In this document: one piece after another, positions 55,042 through 64,000 of the stretch
How positions within the stretch are numbered: the stretch's first letter is position 1
Layout of the letters: the number at the start of each line of letters is the position of its first letter
Source of the DNA: Streptomyces sp. R302
GTDB taxonomy: Bacteria > Actinomycetota > Actinomycetes > Streptomycetales > Streptomycetaceae
Assembly: GCF_012927245.1 (NCBI RefSeq)
Contig: NZ_JABBGE010000001.1
Location: forward strand, 434,001 to 498,000
Reading direction: 5' to 3'
DNA length: 64,000 nucleotides
Translations under genes and position numbers: made by a program
Notes under the pieces: model-generated
Database searches by the model: none
What the model saw: only the letters and a program-made list of their open reading frames with translations
Told to the model about the DNA's origin: nothing

Positions 55042-56367
55042 ATGTCCGACGAGTCCCCCCTGATCCGCAGTCTGCGCGCCGCGGTCGCCGCCGCGCCCGG
55101 CGACGTGCCCCTGCGCCTCCACTTCGCCGAACTCCTCCTCGCGGAGGGGCGGGGCGACGAGGCCGTCACGGAGGCCGCCGTCGCCCTCCAGCACGCGCCG
55201 GGGGACGCCGCCGCCCGCGCGCTGATGGTCCGCGCGATGGGGCTGCCGCCGGCCGCGCCCGAGGTCCCCGTCGTTCGGGAGGAGACCGAGACCCCCGTCG
55301 TACGGGACGAGACCGAGACCCCCCTCGTACCGGAGACGCCGGACGCTCCCGTACGGCCGGAGCCGAAGGCCTCCTTCGACTGGGCCGCCGCCGAGGAGCA
55401 GGTGTCCGATGTCGTCGGGCCGCGGTTCCTGGAGGAGCCGCAGGCCGAGGGCGGGGACGGGCTCGCCGGGGACGCCGCCGCCTGGGACGTGGACGCGCCC
55501 GGAGCCGTACGCCTCGCCGACGTCGGCGGCATGACCGACGTCAAGGAAAGGCTCGAAGCCGCCTTCCTCGCCCCCATGCGCAACCCCGAACTGCGCCGCC
55601 TCTACGGCAAGTCGCTGCGCGGCGGACTCCTCCTGTACGGCCCTCCCGGCTGCGGCAAGACCTTCATCGCCCGGGCCGTCGCCGGCGAGCTCGGCGCCAA
55701 CTTCCTCACCGTCTCGCTCTCCGACGTCCTCGACATGTGGATCGGCGCCTCCGAGAAGAACGTCCACGACATCTTCGAGACCGCCCGCCGCCAGGCCCCC
55801 TGCGTCGTCTTCCTCGACGAGCTCGACGCCCTCGGCGGCAAGCGCTCCCGCACCCACAACAACGGTCTGCGCAACGTCGTCAACCAGCTCCTCACCGAGC
55901 TCGACGGCATCGCCTCCGGCGCCGGCAACGAGGGCGTCTTCGTCCTCGCCGCCACCAACGTGCCCTGGGACGTCGACATCGCCCTGCGCCGCCCCGGCCG
56001 CCTCGACCGCACCCTCCTCGTGCTGCCGCCCGACGCCCCCGCCCGCGAGGCGATCCTCCGCTACCACCTGCGCGAGCGGCCCATCGAGGCCGTCGACCTC
56101 GGCAAGCTCGTCAAGGCCACCGAGGACTTCTCCGGCGCCGACCTCGCCCACCTGTGCGAGACCGCCGCGGAGACCGCCCTCCTCGACTCCGCCCGCACCG
56201 GCTCCGTCCGCCTCATCACCACCAAGGACCTGCTCGGCGCCGCCAAGCAGATACGGCCCTCCACCGAGCCCTGGTTCGCCGCCGCACGGAACGTCGCCAT
56301 GTTCGCCAACGAGGGCGGTCTCTACGACGACCTCCTCGCCTACCTGAAGCGGAAGCGCAAGCTGTGA
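55042..56367 (+). CDS. AAA+ ATPase with N-terminal TPR-like region
   Basis: 441-aa ATPase of the CDC48/FtsH-like AAA class without a protease domain. Residues 1-65 form TPR-like helices (LRLHFAELLLAEGRGDEAVTEA). Residues about 75-100 repeat acidic VREETETPVV-type units. The AAA module has Walker A GPPGCGKT (from 200), Walker B VVFLDELDAL (from 255), sensor ATNVPWDVD and the arginine-finger region LRRPGRLDR, with the second helical domain after it. TAGGCT ends 7 nt before ATG 55042, a leaderless layout. Its stop overlaps the GTG of the TPR membrane protein, which is probably its partner. Confidence 0.88.
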   Translation: MSDESPLIRSLRAAVAAAPGDVPLRLHFAELLLAEGRGDEAVTEAAVALQHAPGDAAARALMVRAMGLPPAAPEVPVVREETETPVVRDETETPLVPETPDAPVRPEPKASFDWAAAEEQVSDVVGPRFLEEPQAEGGDGLAGDAAAWDVDAPGAVRLADVGGMTDVKERLEAAFLAPMRNPELRRLYGKSLRGGLLLYGPPGCGKTFIARAVAGELGANFLTVSLSDVLDMWIGASEKNVHDIFETARRQAPCVVFLDELDALGGKRSRTHNNGLRNVVNQLLTELDGIASGAGNEGVFVLAATNVPWDVDIALRRPGRLDRTLLVLPPDAPAREAILRYHLRERPIEAVDLGKLVKATEDFSGADLAHLCETAAETALLDSARTGSVRLITTKDLLGAAKQIRPSTEPWFAAARNVAMFANEGGLYDDLLAYLKRKRKL

Positions 56368-57509
56368 CCACCTCCGGCACCCCGGCCACGCCCGCCGGCC
56401 CCGCCACGCCCGCCGCGCCCTCCGCGCTCGCCCGCGCCGAAGCGCTGTACGAGGCCGGCCGGTACGAGCAGGCCGGGGAGTTCGCCGCCCGGCACCTCGC
56501 CGAGGACCCCGAGGACGCCGACGCGCTCACCCTGCTCGCCCGCTGCCAACACCGGGCCGGGAAGCACCCCGCCGCGCTCGTCGCCGTCGAGCAGGCGCTG
56601 CGCGCCGAACCCGAGCTGGTCGGTGCCCATCTGATGCGCACCCAGATCCTGCTCGCCCTCAAGCGGTACGGGGACGCCGAGGCCTCCGCCCACCGCACCG
56701 TCGAGCTCGCCCCGCAGTTCTGGGGCAGCCACTACGCGCTCGGCACCGCGCTCGCCGAGACCGCCGAGGCCGGCCGCGTCCGCGACCGGGCCAGGACCGC
56801 CGCCGCCTACGAGGCCGCGCGGACCGCCGTCGCCCTCGGCCCCGAGGAGGACGCCGCCCACTTCCTCGTCGGCCTCACCGCCCAGCGGTGCGGCGACCAC
56901 GCCACCGCCCGGCGGGCGTACGAGACGACCCTGCGGCTCAACCCGCAGAGCAGCGAGGCCCACAACAACCTCTCGCTCCTCAAGCTGCGCCGCCGCTGGC
57001 TGCGGCGCGGGGCCTGGACCCAGGCCGCCGAAGGCTTCGTCGCCTCCGCCGCGCTCGACCTCGGCGACACCAAGGCCCGCTACAACCTGGAGGCCATGGC
57101 CTGGGGCACGGCCGCCGGGGCCCGCTGGGTCGCCCTGCTCGGCTTCATCGCCTCCGCCGTCGGCTCCGCCCCCGTCCGCACCGGCGCGACCGGCGCCGAC
57201 GCCATCGTGCCCTTCGTCATCGGCGCGACCGTGCTCGTCGGCGCCTGGGCCGGCTGGGCCGTGTGGATGGGCCGCCGGGTGCCGCCCAGACTGCGCCGCC
57301 CGCTGCTGCTCGTCGCCCGCAACTGCCGGCCGGTCCTCGCGATGGCCGGCGCCGTCGGACTGCTCGGGCTGTACTCGGCCGTCACCATGGCGCTGTGGAG
57401 CTTCGACTCCGGCGTCGTCGCGGGGCTCGGCACCCCGCTCTTCTGGGCCGTGATCATCACCTACTGGGTGAGCCGCTCGGCCCTCAACCGGCGGATGCCG
57501 AAGGACTGA
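56364..57509 (+). CDS. TPR-repeat membrane protein
   Basis: 381-aa protein. Residues 25-215 hold about five tetratricopeptide repeats (ALYEAGRYEQAGEFAARHLAEDPEDADALTLLARC; ARRAYETTLRLNPQSSEAHNNLSLLKL). About four C-terminal membrane spans follow (near 250-270, 278-298, 320-340, 350-372). TPR and soluble loops probably face the cytoplasm. GTG 56364 overlaps the ATPase stop (GTGA). Together they look like a membrane-bound TPR-AAA machine, perhaps for assembly or disassembly of an envelope complex; function unknown. Confidence 0.85.
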   Translation: MTTSGTPATPAGPATPAAPSALARAEALYEAGRYEQAGEFAARHLAEDPEDADALTLLARCQHRAGKHPAALVAVEQALRAEPELVGAHLMRTQILLALKRYGDAEASAHRTVELAPQFWGSHYALGTALAETAEAGRVRDRARTAAAYEAARTAVALGPEEDAAHFLVGLTAQRCGDHATARRAYETTLRLNPQSSEAHNNLSLLKLRRRWLRRGAWTQAAEGFVASAALDLGDTKARYNLEAMAWGTAAGARWVALLGFIASAVGSAPVRTGATGADAIVPFVIGATVLVGAWAGWAVWMGRRVPPRLRRPLLLVARNCRPVLAMAGAVGLLGLYSAVTMALWSFDSGVVAGLGTPLFWAVIITYWVSRSALNRRMPKD

Positions 57510-57568
57510 CCCGGGCCGCCGGATAGCATGCGGAGACAATGACCGTCGGAGGCGAGGAGGCCCGGAGC

Positions 57569-57928
57569 ATGGCCGGAGAGCCGCAGAACGACTGCCTGTT
57601 CTGCAAGATCGTGGCCGGGGAGGTGCCGGCGACGCTCGTCCGCGAGACCGAGACCACGCTGGCCTTCCGCGACATCAACCCGCAGGCGCCCACCCACGTG
57701 CTCGTCATCCCGCGCCTCCACTACCCGGACGCCGCCTCGCTCGCCGCCGCCGCGCCGAGCGTCGCCGCCGACGTGCTCCGCGAGGCCGGCGAGGTCGCCG
57801 AGCAGGAGAAGGTCGACGACAGCGGCTACCGCATCGTCCTCAACACCGGCGCCGGCGCCGGCCAGACCGTCTTCCACGCGCACGCGCACGTGCTGGGCGG
57901 CCGCGGCCTCAACTGGCCCCCCGGATAG
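57569..57928 (+). CDS. HIT family nucleotide hydrolase
   Basis: 119-aa histidine-triad protein (HINT-like), hydrolysing nucleoside phosphoramidates. The active-site triad is [12 protein letters not shown]; the N-terminus has [13 protein letters not shown] with a CxxC and the typical [22 protein letters not shown] 57569 with AGGAGG upstream is preferred over ATG 57539, which adds ten non-conserved residues. It starts about 60 bp after the TPR protein and is followed by rnz after 10 bp. Confidence 0.92.
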   Translation: MAGEPQNDCLFCKIVAGEVPATLVRETETTLAFRDINPQAPTHVLVIPRLHYPDAASLAAAAPSVAADVLREAGEVAEQEKVDDSGYRIVLNTGAGAGQTVFHAHAHVLGGRGLNWPPG

Positions 57929-57938
57929 GACCCGGCCC

Positions 57939-58844
57939 GTGTCCGTCCGCGAACTCGTCGTCCTCGGCACCGCCAGCCAGGTCCCGACCCGCCACCGCAA
58001 CCACAACGGCTACCTGCTGCGTTGGGACGGCCACGGCCTCCTCTTCGACCCCGGCGAGGGCACCCAGCGCCAGATGCTGCGGGCCGGGGTCGCCGCGCAC
58101 GATCTGAACCGGATCTGCGTCACGCACTTCCACGGCGACCACTCGCTGGGCCTGGCCGGGGTGATCCAGCGGATCAACCTCGACCAGGTCCCGCACCAGG
58201 TCACCGCCCACTACCCGGCCAGCGGGCAGCACTTCTTCGAACGGCTCCGGTACGCCACCGCCTACCGCGAGTCCGTCGAACTGACCGAGGCGCCGGTCGC
58301 CGAGGACGGCCGCGTCGCCGTCACCGAGGCCTTCACCCTGGAGGCCCGCCGGCTCTCCCACCCCGTCGAGTCCTTCGGCTACCGGCTCGTCGAGCCCGAC
58401 GGGCGCCGGCTGCTGCCCGAGCGGCTCGCCGCGCACGGCATCAAGGGCCCCGACGTCGGACGCATCCAGCGCGACGGCGCCCTCGACGGCGTCACGCTGG
58501 AGGAGGTGAGCGAGGTCCGGCGCGGGCAGCGCTTCGCCTTCGTCATGGACACCCGGCTCTGCGACGGCGTGCACGCCCTTGCGGACGGCGCCGACATGCT
58601 CGTCATCGAGTCGACCTTCCTCGACGCGGACATCCGGCTCGCCCAGGACCACGGCCACCTCACCGCCGGGCAGGCCGCCGCCGTCGCACGGGACGCGGGC
58701 GTCCGGCACCTCGTCCTCACCCACTTCTCGCAGCGCTACTCCGACCCGTCGGAGTTCGAACGGCAGGCCAGGGCCGCAGGATTCGAGGGCGAGCTCAGCG
58801 TTGCCCAGGACCTCATGAGGGTCCCCGTACCGAAACGAACGTGA
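57939..58844 (+). CDS. rnz: Ribonuclease Z
   Basis: 301-aa tRNase Z, cleaving 3' trailers of tRNA precursors. Metallo-beta-lactamase ligands are in [13 protein letters not shown] (HxHxDH), the later [12 protein letters not shown], the MDTRLCDG Asp, and [31 protein letters not shown] is the usual RNase Z start. GTG 57939 lies 10 bp after the HIT stop. Its TGA lies a few bases before the next gene, where a GTG (58841) even overlaps it. Confidence 0.93.
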   Translation: MSVRELVVLGTASQVPTRHRNHNGYLLRWDGHGLLFDPGEGTQRQMLRAGVAAHDLNRICVTHFHGDHSLGLAGVIQRINLDQVPHQVTAHYPASGQHFFERLRYATAYRESVELTEAPVAEDGRVAVTEAFTLEARRLSHPVESFGYRLVEPDGRRLLPERLAAHGIKGPDVGRIQRDGALDGVTLEEVSEVRRGQRFAFVMDTRLCDGVHALADGADMLVIESTFLDADIRLAQDHGHLTAGQAAAVARDAGVRHLVLTHFSQRYSDPSEFERQARAAGFEGELSVAQDLMRVPVPKRT

Positions 58845-58846
58845 AC

Positions 58847-59836
58847 ATGCCCCTCCCCAAGGCCGAACTGCACCTCCACATCGAGGGCACCCTCGAACCC
58901 GAGCTGGCCTTCGCGCTCGCCGAGCGCAACGGCGTCACCCTGCCGTACGCGACCACCGAGGAACTGCGCGAGGCGTACCGCTTCAGCGACCTCCAGTCCT
59001 TCCTGGACCTGTACTACGCCCTGATGGCGGTCCTGCGGACGCCCGAGGACTTCACCGCGCTCGCCGACGCCTATCTGGAGCGGGCCGCCGCGCAGGGGGT
59101 CCGGCACGCCGAGATCTTCTTCGACCCGCAGGCGCACGCGGCGCGGGGCGTGCCGATGGGCACGGTCGTCGAGGGGCTCGCCGCGTCCCTCGACCGGGCC
59201 GAGGAGCGGTACGGGATCTCCACCCGGCTCATCATGTGCTTCCTGCGCGACGAGTCCGCCGAGTCGGCGCTCGCGACGCTGGAGGCCGCGAAGCCGTACC
59301 TCGACCGGATCACGGGCGTCGGGCTCGACTCGGCCGAGGTCGGGCATCCGCCGGCGAAGTTCCGCGAGGTGTACGAGGAGGCCGCCCGGCTCGGGCTGCG
59401 GCGGGTCGCCCACGCGGGCGAGGAGGGACCGGCGTCGTACGTCCGCGAGGCGCTCGACGTCCTCGGCGTGGAGCGGATCGACCACGGGCTGCGGTGCATG
59501 GAGGACCCCGAGCTGGTCGAGCGGCTCGCCCGCGAGCGGGTGCCGCTGACGCTCTGCCCGCTGTCGAACGTACGGCTGCGGGTGATCGACGAGCTGGCGG
59601 ACCATCCGCTGCGGGCGATGCTGGACGCGGGGCTGCTGGTGACGGTGAACTCGGACGATCCGGCGTACTTCGGCGGGTACGTGGGGGACAACTACGCGGC
59701 GGTGCGGGGGGCGCTGGGGTTGAGCCAGGAGCAGTTGCGGGTGCTGGCGCGGCACTCCTTCGAGGCGTCGTTCCTGGACGACGACGAGTCGCGCCGTGCG
59801 CGGTACCTCGCCGAGGTGGCCGCGTACACCTTCTGA
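58847..59836 (+). CDS. Adenine deaminase-type amidohydrolase (Add family)
   Basis: 329-aa member of the adenosine/adenine deaminase family. Metal and catalytic residues are in KAELHLHIEGT, the AHAGEEGP motif, RIDHGLRC and NSDDPAYFGGYV. The variant NSDDPAYFGGYV together with IMCFLRDESAESALATLEAAKPY and VGLDSAEVGHPP resembles the adenine deaminase branch (yeast Aah1-like) more than classical adenosine deaminase. ATG 58847 is preferred; GTG 58841, overlapping the rnz stop, is possible. It acts in purine salvage. Confidence 0.88.
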   Translation: MPLPKAELHLHIEGTLEPELAFALAERNGVTLPYATTEELREAYRFSDLQSFLDLYYALMAVLRTPEDFTALADAYLERAAAQGVRHAEIFFDPQAHAARGVPMGTVVEGLAASLDRAEERYGISTRLIMCFLRDESAESALATLEAAKPYLDRITGVGLDSAEVGHPPAKFREVYEEAARLGLRRVAHAGEEGPASYVREALDVLGVERIDHGLRCMEDPELVERLARERVPLTLCPLSNVRLRVIDELADHPLRAMLDAGLLVTVNSDDPAYFGGYVGDNYAAVRGALGLSQEQLRVLARHSFEASFLDDDESRRARYLAEVAAYTF

Positions 59837-59860
59837 CCGCGCCGCGCCGCGCCGCCGTTT

Positions 59861-59907
59861 CGTTGTGGGCAGGCGTTCCGCAAGGGGCGGAACGGGTGGG
59901 CACAACG
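59861..59907. repeat. Composite palindromic repeat, unit 1
   Basis: CGTTGTG (59861-59867) with CACAACG (59901-59907), a 6x6 internal loop, then CGTTCCGC (59874-59881) with GCGGAACG (59887-59894) and a 5-nt loop. It lies 25 bp after the deaminase stop. Confidence 0.75.
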
Positions 59908-60018
59908 GAACGGCACCGTTAGCGGGTGCTTCCGCTCCTGCGCCTGGACCCGTACCGGATGTGCGCCGCATACGGGGTGCGGGTTCAGGCCCGGAAAGCC
60001 GAGGCGCGGCAGGGGGCG

Positions 60019-60072
60019 CCGTCCCTGTGCCCACCCGTCCCGCCCTTGCGGGACGTATGCCCACAGGGACGG
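60019..60072. repeat. Composite palindromic repeat, unit 2
   Basis: CCGTCCCTGTG (60019-60029) with CACAGGGACGG (60062-60072), a 6x6 internal loop, then CGTCCCGC (60036-60043) with GCGGGACG (60048-60055) and a 4-nt loop. Same architecture as unit 1 with compensatory base changes. Confidence 0.8.
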
Positions 60073-60083
60073 CGGGCGCGGGT

Positions 60084-60125
60084 CCTGCGGGTGGGCCCCG
60101 CCCTTGCGGGACGTATGCCCGCAGG
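60084..60125. repeat. Composite palindromic repeat, unit 3
   Basis: CCTGCGG (60084-60090) with CCGCAGG (60119-60125), inner CCCGC/GCGGG (60097-60101, 60106-60110). Units 2 and 3 share a 46-bp direct repeat (60040-60085 and 60098-60143, one mismatch). Confidence 0.75.
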
Positions 60126-60260
60126 GACGGCGGGCGCGGGTCCGCGGGGGTGGTGGAGGGAGGGGGGTCACAATGGGGTGGGTGGGGGTTGCGTCGTGGC
60201 CCTTTGCCCGTGCCCCTTCGGGCACACTGGTCCCGTCGCACCATGACCGGGGAGTTGTCC

Positions 60261-61400
60261 GTGAGTACAGCCAGCGGAGAGCAGCGCGAGGACCGGGGCG
60301 AGGACCGGGTCGGGGAGTCCGTCGGTGTCGATCCGCTGGAGACCCTCCGTGAGGACGCCGATCCGGACTGCGACGTCTTTCTGACCGGGACCGTCTTCCT
60401 CGACATCATCTTCACCGGCCTCGACAGCGCGCCCGTCCGCGGCACCGAGTCCTGGGCCCGTGGCATGGGCTCCAGCCCCGGCGGGGTCGCCAACATGGCC
60501 ACCGCCCTCGCCCGCCTCGGCCTGCGCACCTCCCTCGCCGCGGCTTTCGGGGACGACCACTACGGCGAGTACTGCTGGGACGCCCTCGAACAGGGCGAGG
60601 GCATCGACCTCTCGCTCTCCCGCACCGTCGAGGGCTGGCACTCCCCGGTCACCGTCTCCATGGCCTACGAGGGCGAGCGGACGATGGTCTCGCACGGCCA
60701 CGAGGCGCCCCGGCCCGACGGCGCCCCGGTCCGCCCGCCGCGCGCCCGCGCCGCCGTCGCCTCCCTCGCGCCCGGCCGCACCGAGGAGTGGGTGGCCCGC
60801 GCCGCCCGCGACGGCGCCAGGGTCTTCGCCGACGTCGGCTGGGACGAGACCGGCCGCTGGGACCTGGCGGGCCTGACCGACCTGGAGCACTGCGAGGCCT
60901 TCCTGCCCAACGCGGCCGAGGCGATGCGCTACACCCGCACCGACTGCCCCCGGGCCGCCGCCCGCGCGCTCGCCGACAAGGTCCGCTACGCCGTGGTCAC
61001 CCTCGGTGCCGAGGGCGCCTACGCCGTCGACGGCGGCACCGGGGAGACCGCCGAGGTCCCCGCCATCCGCGTCGAGGCCCTCGATCCCACCGGCGCCGGC
61101 GACGTCTTCGTCGCCGGTTTCGTCACCGGCACCCTCGCCGACTGGCCGCTCGCCGACCGGCTCGCCTTCGCCGGCCTCACCGCCGCCCTCTCCGTGCAGG
61201 AGTTCGGCGGCTCGCTCTCCGCCCCCACCTGGCCGGAGATCGCCGCCTGGTGGCAGCACGTCCAGCGCGACGGCCGCCAGGACCCGGAGGCCCTGCGGGC
61301 CCGCTACGCCTTCCTCGAAGCCCTGCTGCCGGTCCCCGCGCGCCCCTGGCCGCCCCGCCGCGCGGTGCCCACCATCGGCTTCCGGGCACCTGTCTCGTAA
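60261..61400 (+). CDS. PfkB family carbohydrate kinase
   Basis: 379-aa sugar kinase of the ribokinase/PfkB family. GTG 60261 has GGGGAG 6 nt upstream and is preferred; ATG 60243 would add six residues. Residues 1-37 are acidic and non-conserved. The domain begins CDVFLTGTVFLDIIFTGL and contains SSPGGVANMATALARLG, and the catalytic DPTGAGDVFVAGFV (anion hole and base Asp). Substrate unknown. The 424-bp upstream region carries three hairpin repeats. Confidence 0.88.
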   Translation: MSTASGEQREDRGEDRVGESVGVDPLETLREDADPDCDVFLTGTVFLDIIFTGLDSAPVRGTESWARGMGSSPGGVANMATALARLGLRTSLAAAFGDDHYGEYCWDALEQGEGIDLSLSRTVEGWHSPVTVSMAYEGERTMVSHGHEAPRPDGAPVRPPRARAAVASLAPGRTEEWVARAARDGARVFADVGWDETGRWDLAGLTDLEHCEAFLPNAAEAMRYTRTDCPRAAARALADKVRYAVVTLGAEGAYAVDGGTGETAEVPAIRVEALDPTGAGDVFVAGFVTGTLADWPLADRLAFAGLTAALSVQEFGGSLSAPTWPEIAAWWQHVQRDGRQDPEALRARYAFLEALLPVPARPWPPRRAVPTIGFRAPVS

Positions 61401-61505
61401 ACCGCTTCGGGCACACCGGTACCAGGTCGTAGGCTGGGGTGCGAGAGGTTGTCGAGCAGCGAGAACCCCGCAGCAGGAGGTAGGCGCAGGCCAGAGGGCC
61501 GGCCC

Positions 61506-62543
<1,038 letters not shown>

Positions 62544-62554
62544 AAGCACCGCAC

Positions 62555-63052
62555 ATGTCGATCGACGTCAACAACGAGTCCGGCACCGAGGTCGACGAGC
62601 AGGCGATCCTCGACGTCGCCCGCTACGCCCTCGGGCGCATGCGCATCCACCCGCTCTCCGAGCTCTCGGTGATCGTGGTGGACGCGGAGGCGATGGAGCA
62701 GCTCCACATCCAGTGGATGGACCTCCCCGGACCGACGGACGTCATGTCCTTCCCGATGGACGAGCTGCGCCCGCCGGCCAAGGACGACGAGGAGCCCCCG
62801 CAGGGCCTCCTCGGCGACATCGTGCTCTGCCCCGAGGTCGCCAAGAAGCAGGGCGAGGACGCCCCGACGAACCACTCCATGGACGAGGAGCTCCAGCTCC
62901 TCACCGTCCACGGCGTCCTCCACCTGCTCGGCTACGACCACGAGGAGCCGGAGGAGAAGGCCGAGATGTTCGGCCTCCAGGCGGCGATCGTCGACGGCTG
63001 GCGCGCGGAGAAGGGCCTCACCGGTCCGTCCCCGGCCCCGACCGTCAACTGA
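62555..63052 (+). CDS. ybeY: Endoribonuclease YbeY
   Basis: 165-aa single-strand endoribonuclease for 16S rRNA 3' maturation and ribosome quality control. The zinc motif is [11 protein letters not shown] (His119, His123, His129). [11 protein letters not shown] and [13 protein letters not shown] are family segments. ATG 62555 lies 11 bp after phoH. Its function fits the cluster with PhoH and, upstream, RNase Z. Confidence 0.96.
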   Translation: MSIDVNNESGTEVDEQAILDVARYALGRMRIHPLSELSVIVVDAEAMEQLHIQWMDLPGPTDVMSFPMDELRPPAKDDEEPPQGLLGDIVLCPEVAKKQGEDAPTNHSMDEELQLLTVHGVLHLLGYDHEEPEEKAEMFGLQAAIVDGWRAEKGLTGPSPAPTVN

Positions 63053-63065
63053 CGCCGCGCGCCCG

Positions 63066-64000
63066 ATGAGCATCCAGCTGATCCTCGGCGCGGTCGCCCT
63101 GGTCGTCGTCGCCTGGCTCGCCGCCTGCGCCGAGGCCGGGCTCGCCCGCGTCTCCGGCTTCCGCGCCGCCGAGGCCGTCCGCTCCGGGCGGCGCGGCGCG
63201 GCGAAGCTCTCCCAGGTCGCCTCCGACCCCACCCGCTACCTCAACGTGGCGCTGCTCGTCCGCGTCGCCTGCGAGATGGCGGCCGGCGTCCTCGTCACCT
63301 ACGCCTGCCTGGAGTACTTCCCCGAGACCTGGGAGGCGCTCCTCGTCGCCATCGCCGTGATGGTCCTGGTCAGCTATGTGGCGGTCGGCGTCTCGCCGCG
63401 CACCATCGGCCGCCAGCACCCGCTGAACACGGCGACGGCGGCGGCGTACGTCCTCGTCCCGCTGGCCCGGATCATGGGCCCGATCCCGCAGCTGCTGATC
63501 CTCATCGGCAACGCGCTCACCCCGGGCAAGGGCTTCCGCAAGGGCCCGTTCGCCTCCGAGGCGGAGCTGCGGGCCATGGTCGACCTCGCCGAGCAGGAGT
63601 CGCTGATCGAGGACGAGGAGCGCCGGATGGTGCACTCGGTCTTCGAGCTCGGCGACACCCTCGTCCGGGAGGTCATGGTGCCCCGCACCGACCTGATCTG
63701 CATCGAGCGGTACAAGACCGTCCGGCAGGCCCTCACCCTGGCGCTGCGCTCCGGCTTCTCCCGGATCCCGGTGACGGGGGAGAACGAGGACGACATCGTC
63801 GGCATCGTCTACCTGAAGGACCTGGTCAGGAAGACGCACATCAACCGCGACGCCGAGGCCGACCTGGTCTCCACCGCGATGCGCGCCGCCGCCTTCGTCC
63901 CCGACACCAAGAACGCCGGCGACCTGCTGCGCGAGATGCAGCAGGAGCGCAACCACGTCGCCGTCGTCATCGACGAGTACGGCGGCACCGCCGGGATCGT
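63066..64000 (+). CDS. CNNM/CorC-type membrane protein with CBS domains (3' end outside window)
   Basis: Open to the end of the window, 311 codons visible. ATG 63066 is 13 bp after ybeY. Residues about 1-140 form a CNNM (DUF21) membrane domain with several spans (IQLILGAVALVVVAWLAACAEAG; LLVAIAVMVLVSYVAVGVSPRTIG). From about 160 comes FASEAELRAMVDLAEQESLIEDEERRMVHSVFELGDTLVREVMVPRTD, then two CBS motifs (SGFSRIPVTGENEDDIVGIVYLKDL; MQQERNHVAVVIDEYGGTAGIV). Such proteins are Mg/Co transport-linked or haemolysin-like. A CorC-HlyC C-terminal domain is expected beyond 64000. Confidence 0.9.
   Translation, partial: MSIQLILGAVALVVVAWLAACAEAGLARVSGFRAAEAVRSGRRGAAKLSQVASDPTRYLNVALLVRVACEMAAGVLVTYACLEYFPETWEALLVAIAVMVLVSYVAVGVSPRTIGRQHPLNTATAAAYVLVPLARIMGPIPQLLILIGNALTPGKGFRKGPFASEAELRAMVDLAEQESLIEDEERRMVHSVFELGDTLVREVMVPRTDLICIERYKTVRQALTLALRSGFSRIPVTGENEDDIVGIVYLKDLVRKTHINRDAEADLVSTAMRAAAFVPDTKNAGDLLREMQQERNHVAVVIDEYGGTAGI

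Noticed and set aside
60019..60143. CRISPR-like array
   Set aside because: Only two long direct repeats with one mismatch and a very short unique part; the symmetry is that of hairpins. No cas genes in the window.
59930..60260. Gene between the deaminase and PfkB kinase
   Set aside because: Open frames here run through hairpin repeats, lack ribosome-binding sites and show no protein family pattern.

Overview
The window is chromosomal DNA from a very high-GC actinomycete, almost certainly a Streptomyces. The support is the extreme G/C bias at third codon positions, many GTG starts (plus TTG and one probable CTG), DnaA boxes of the type TTGTCCACA, a CIRCE element before hrcA-dnaJ, and a gene order (rne-rplU-rpmA-obg ... 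proB-proA ... nadD-LCP-rsfS ... leuS ... comEA-comEC ... holA/rpsT-lepA ... hemW ... hrcA-dnaJ-rsmE ... phoH-ybeY) that I recognise from Streptomyces core chromosomes. I see no insertion sequence, phage, CRISPR array or biosynthetic cluster. The region is conserved core, with one island of cell-surface glycan genes.

Layout. 1-6.0 kb: RNase E/G (5' end outside the window), ribosomal proteins L21 and L27, and the GTPase Obg. 6.1-16.0 kb: a probable surface-glycopolymer locus with a Tat-exported PIG-L type deacetylase lipoprotein, a beta-rich unknown protein translationally coupled to a GT4-Stealth fusion, a convergent second Stealth protein, GalE and a GtrA-type flippase. 16.1-19.5 kb: proB and proA, separated by a conserved unknown gene. 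19.6-26.9 kb: two paralogous single-span membrane proteins, an M48 peptidase, two very small membrane proteins, NadD, a degenerate LCP/LytR_C protein, RsfS and a phosphoglycerate-mutase-like enzyme with a CTG start. 27.0-29.1 kb: three identical tRNA-Ala(GGC) genes around a small zinc-ribbon protein gene and a GT87 mannosyltransferase gene. 29.1-32.2 kb: leuS behind a leader peptide and an attenuator-like terminator.

32.3-42.8 kb: a membrane coiled-coil protein, DegV, ComEA-ComEC, an HTH regulator-MFS exporter pair with an operator array, an arylamine N-acetyltransferase, a YceI protein and DNA polymerase III delta (HolA). 43.1-49.9 kb: S20, LepA, a long-chain acyl-CoA synthetase, HemW and a DUF3097 protein. 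49.9-57.5 kb: a metallo-beta-lactamase fold protein, CIRCE-hrcA-dnaJ, a nitronate monooxygenase coupled to rsmE, and an AAA+ ATPase coupled to a TPR membrane protein. 57.6-64.0 kb: HIT protein, RNase Z, adenine-deaminase-like enzyme, an intergenic hairpin repeat family, PfkB kinase, PhoH, YbeY and the start of a CNNM/CorC-type membrane protein that runs off the window.

Much of the gene set serves translation, RNA processing and ribosome assembly (RNase E, L21, L27, Obg, RsfS, LeuS, S20, LepA, RsmE, RNase Z, PhoH, YbeY). Regulatory DNA stands out: DnaA-box pairs in several intergenic regions, -10 hexamers placed 6-7 nt before start codons (leaderless transcription), a leuS attenuator, and palindromes or direct repeats at gene starts. 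All functional assignments come from sequence reading alone; no database search was run.
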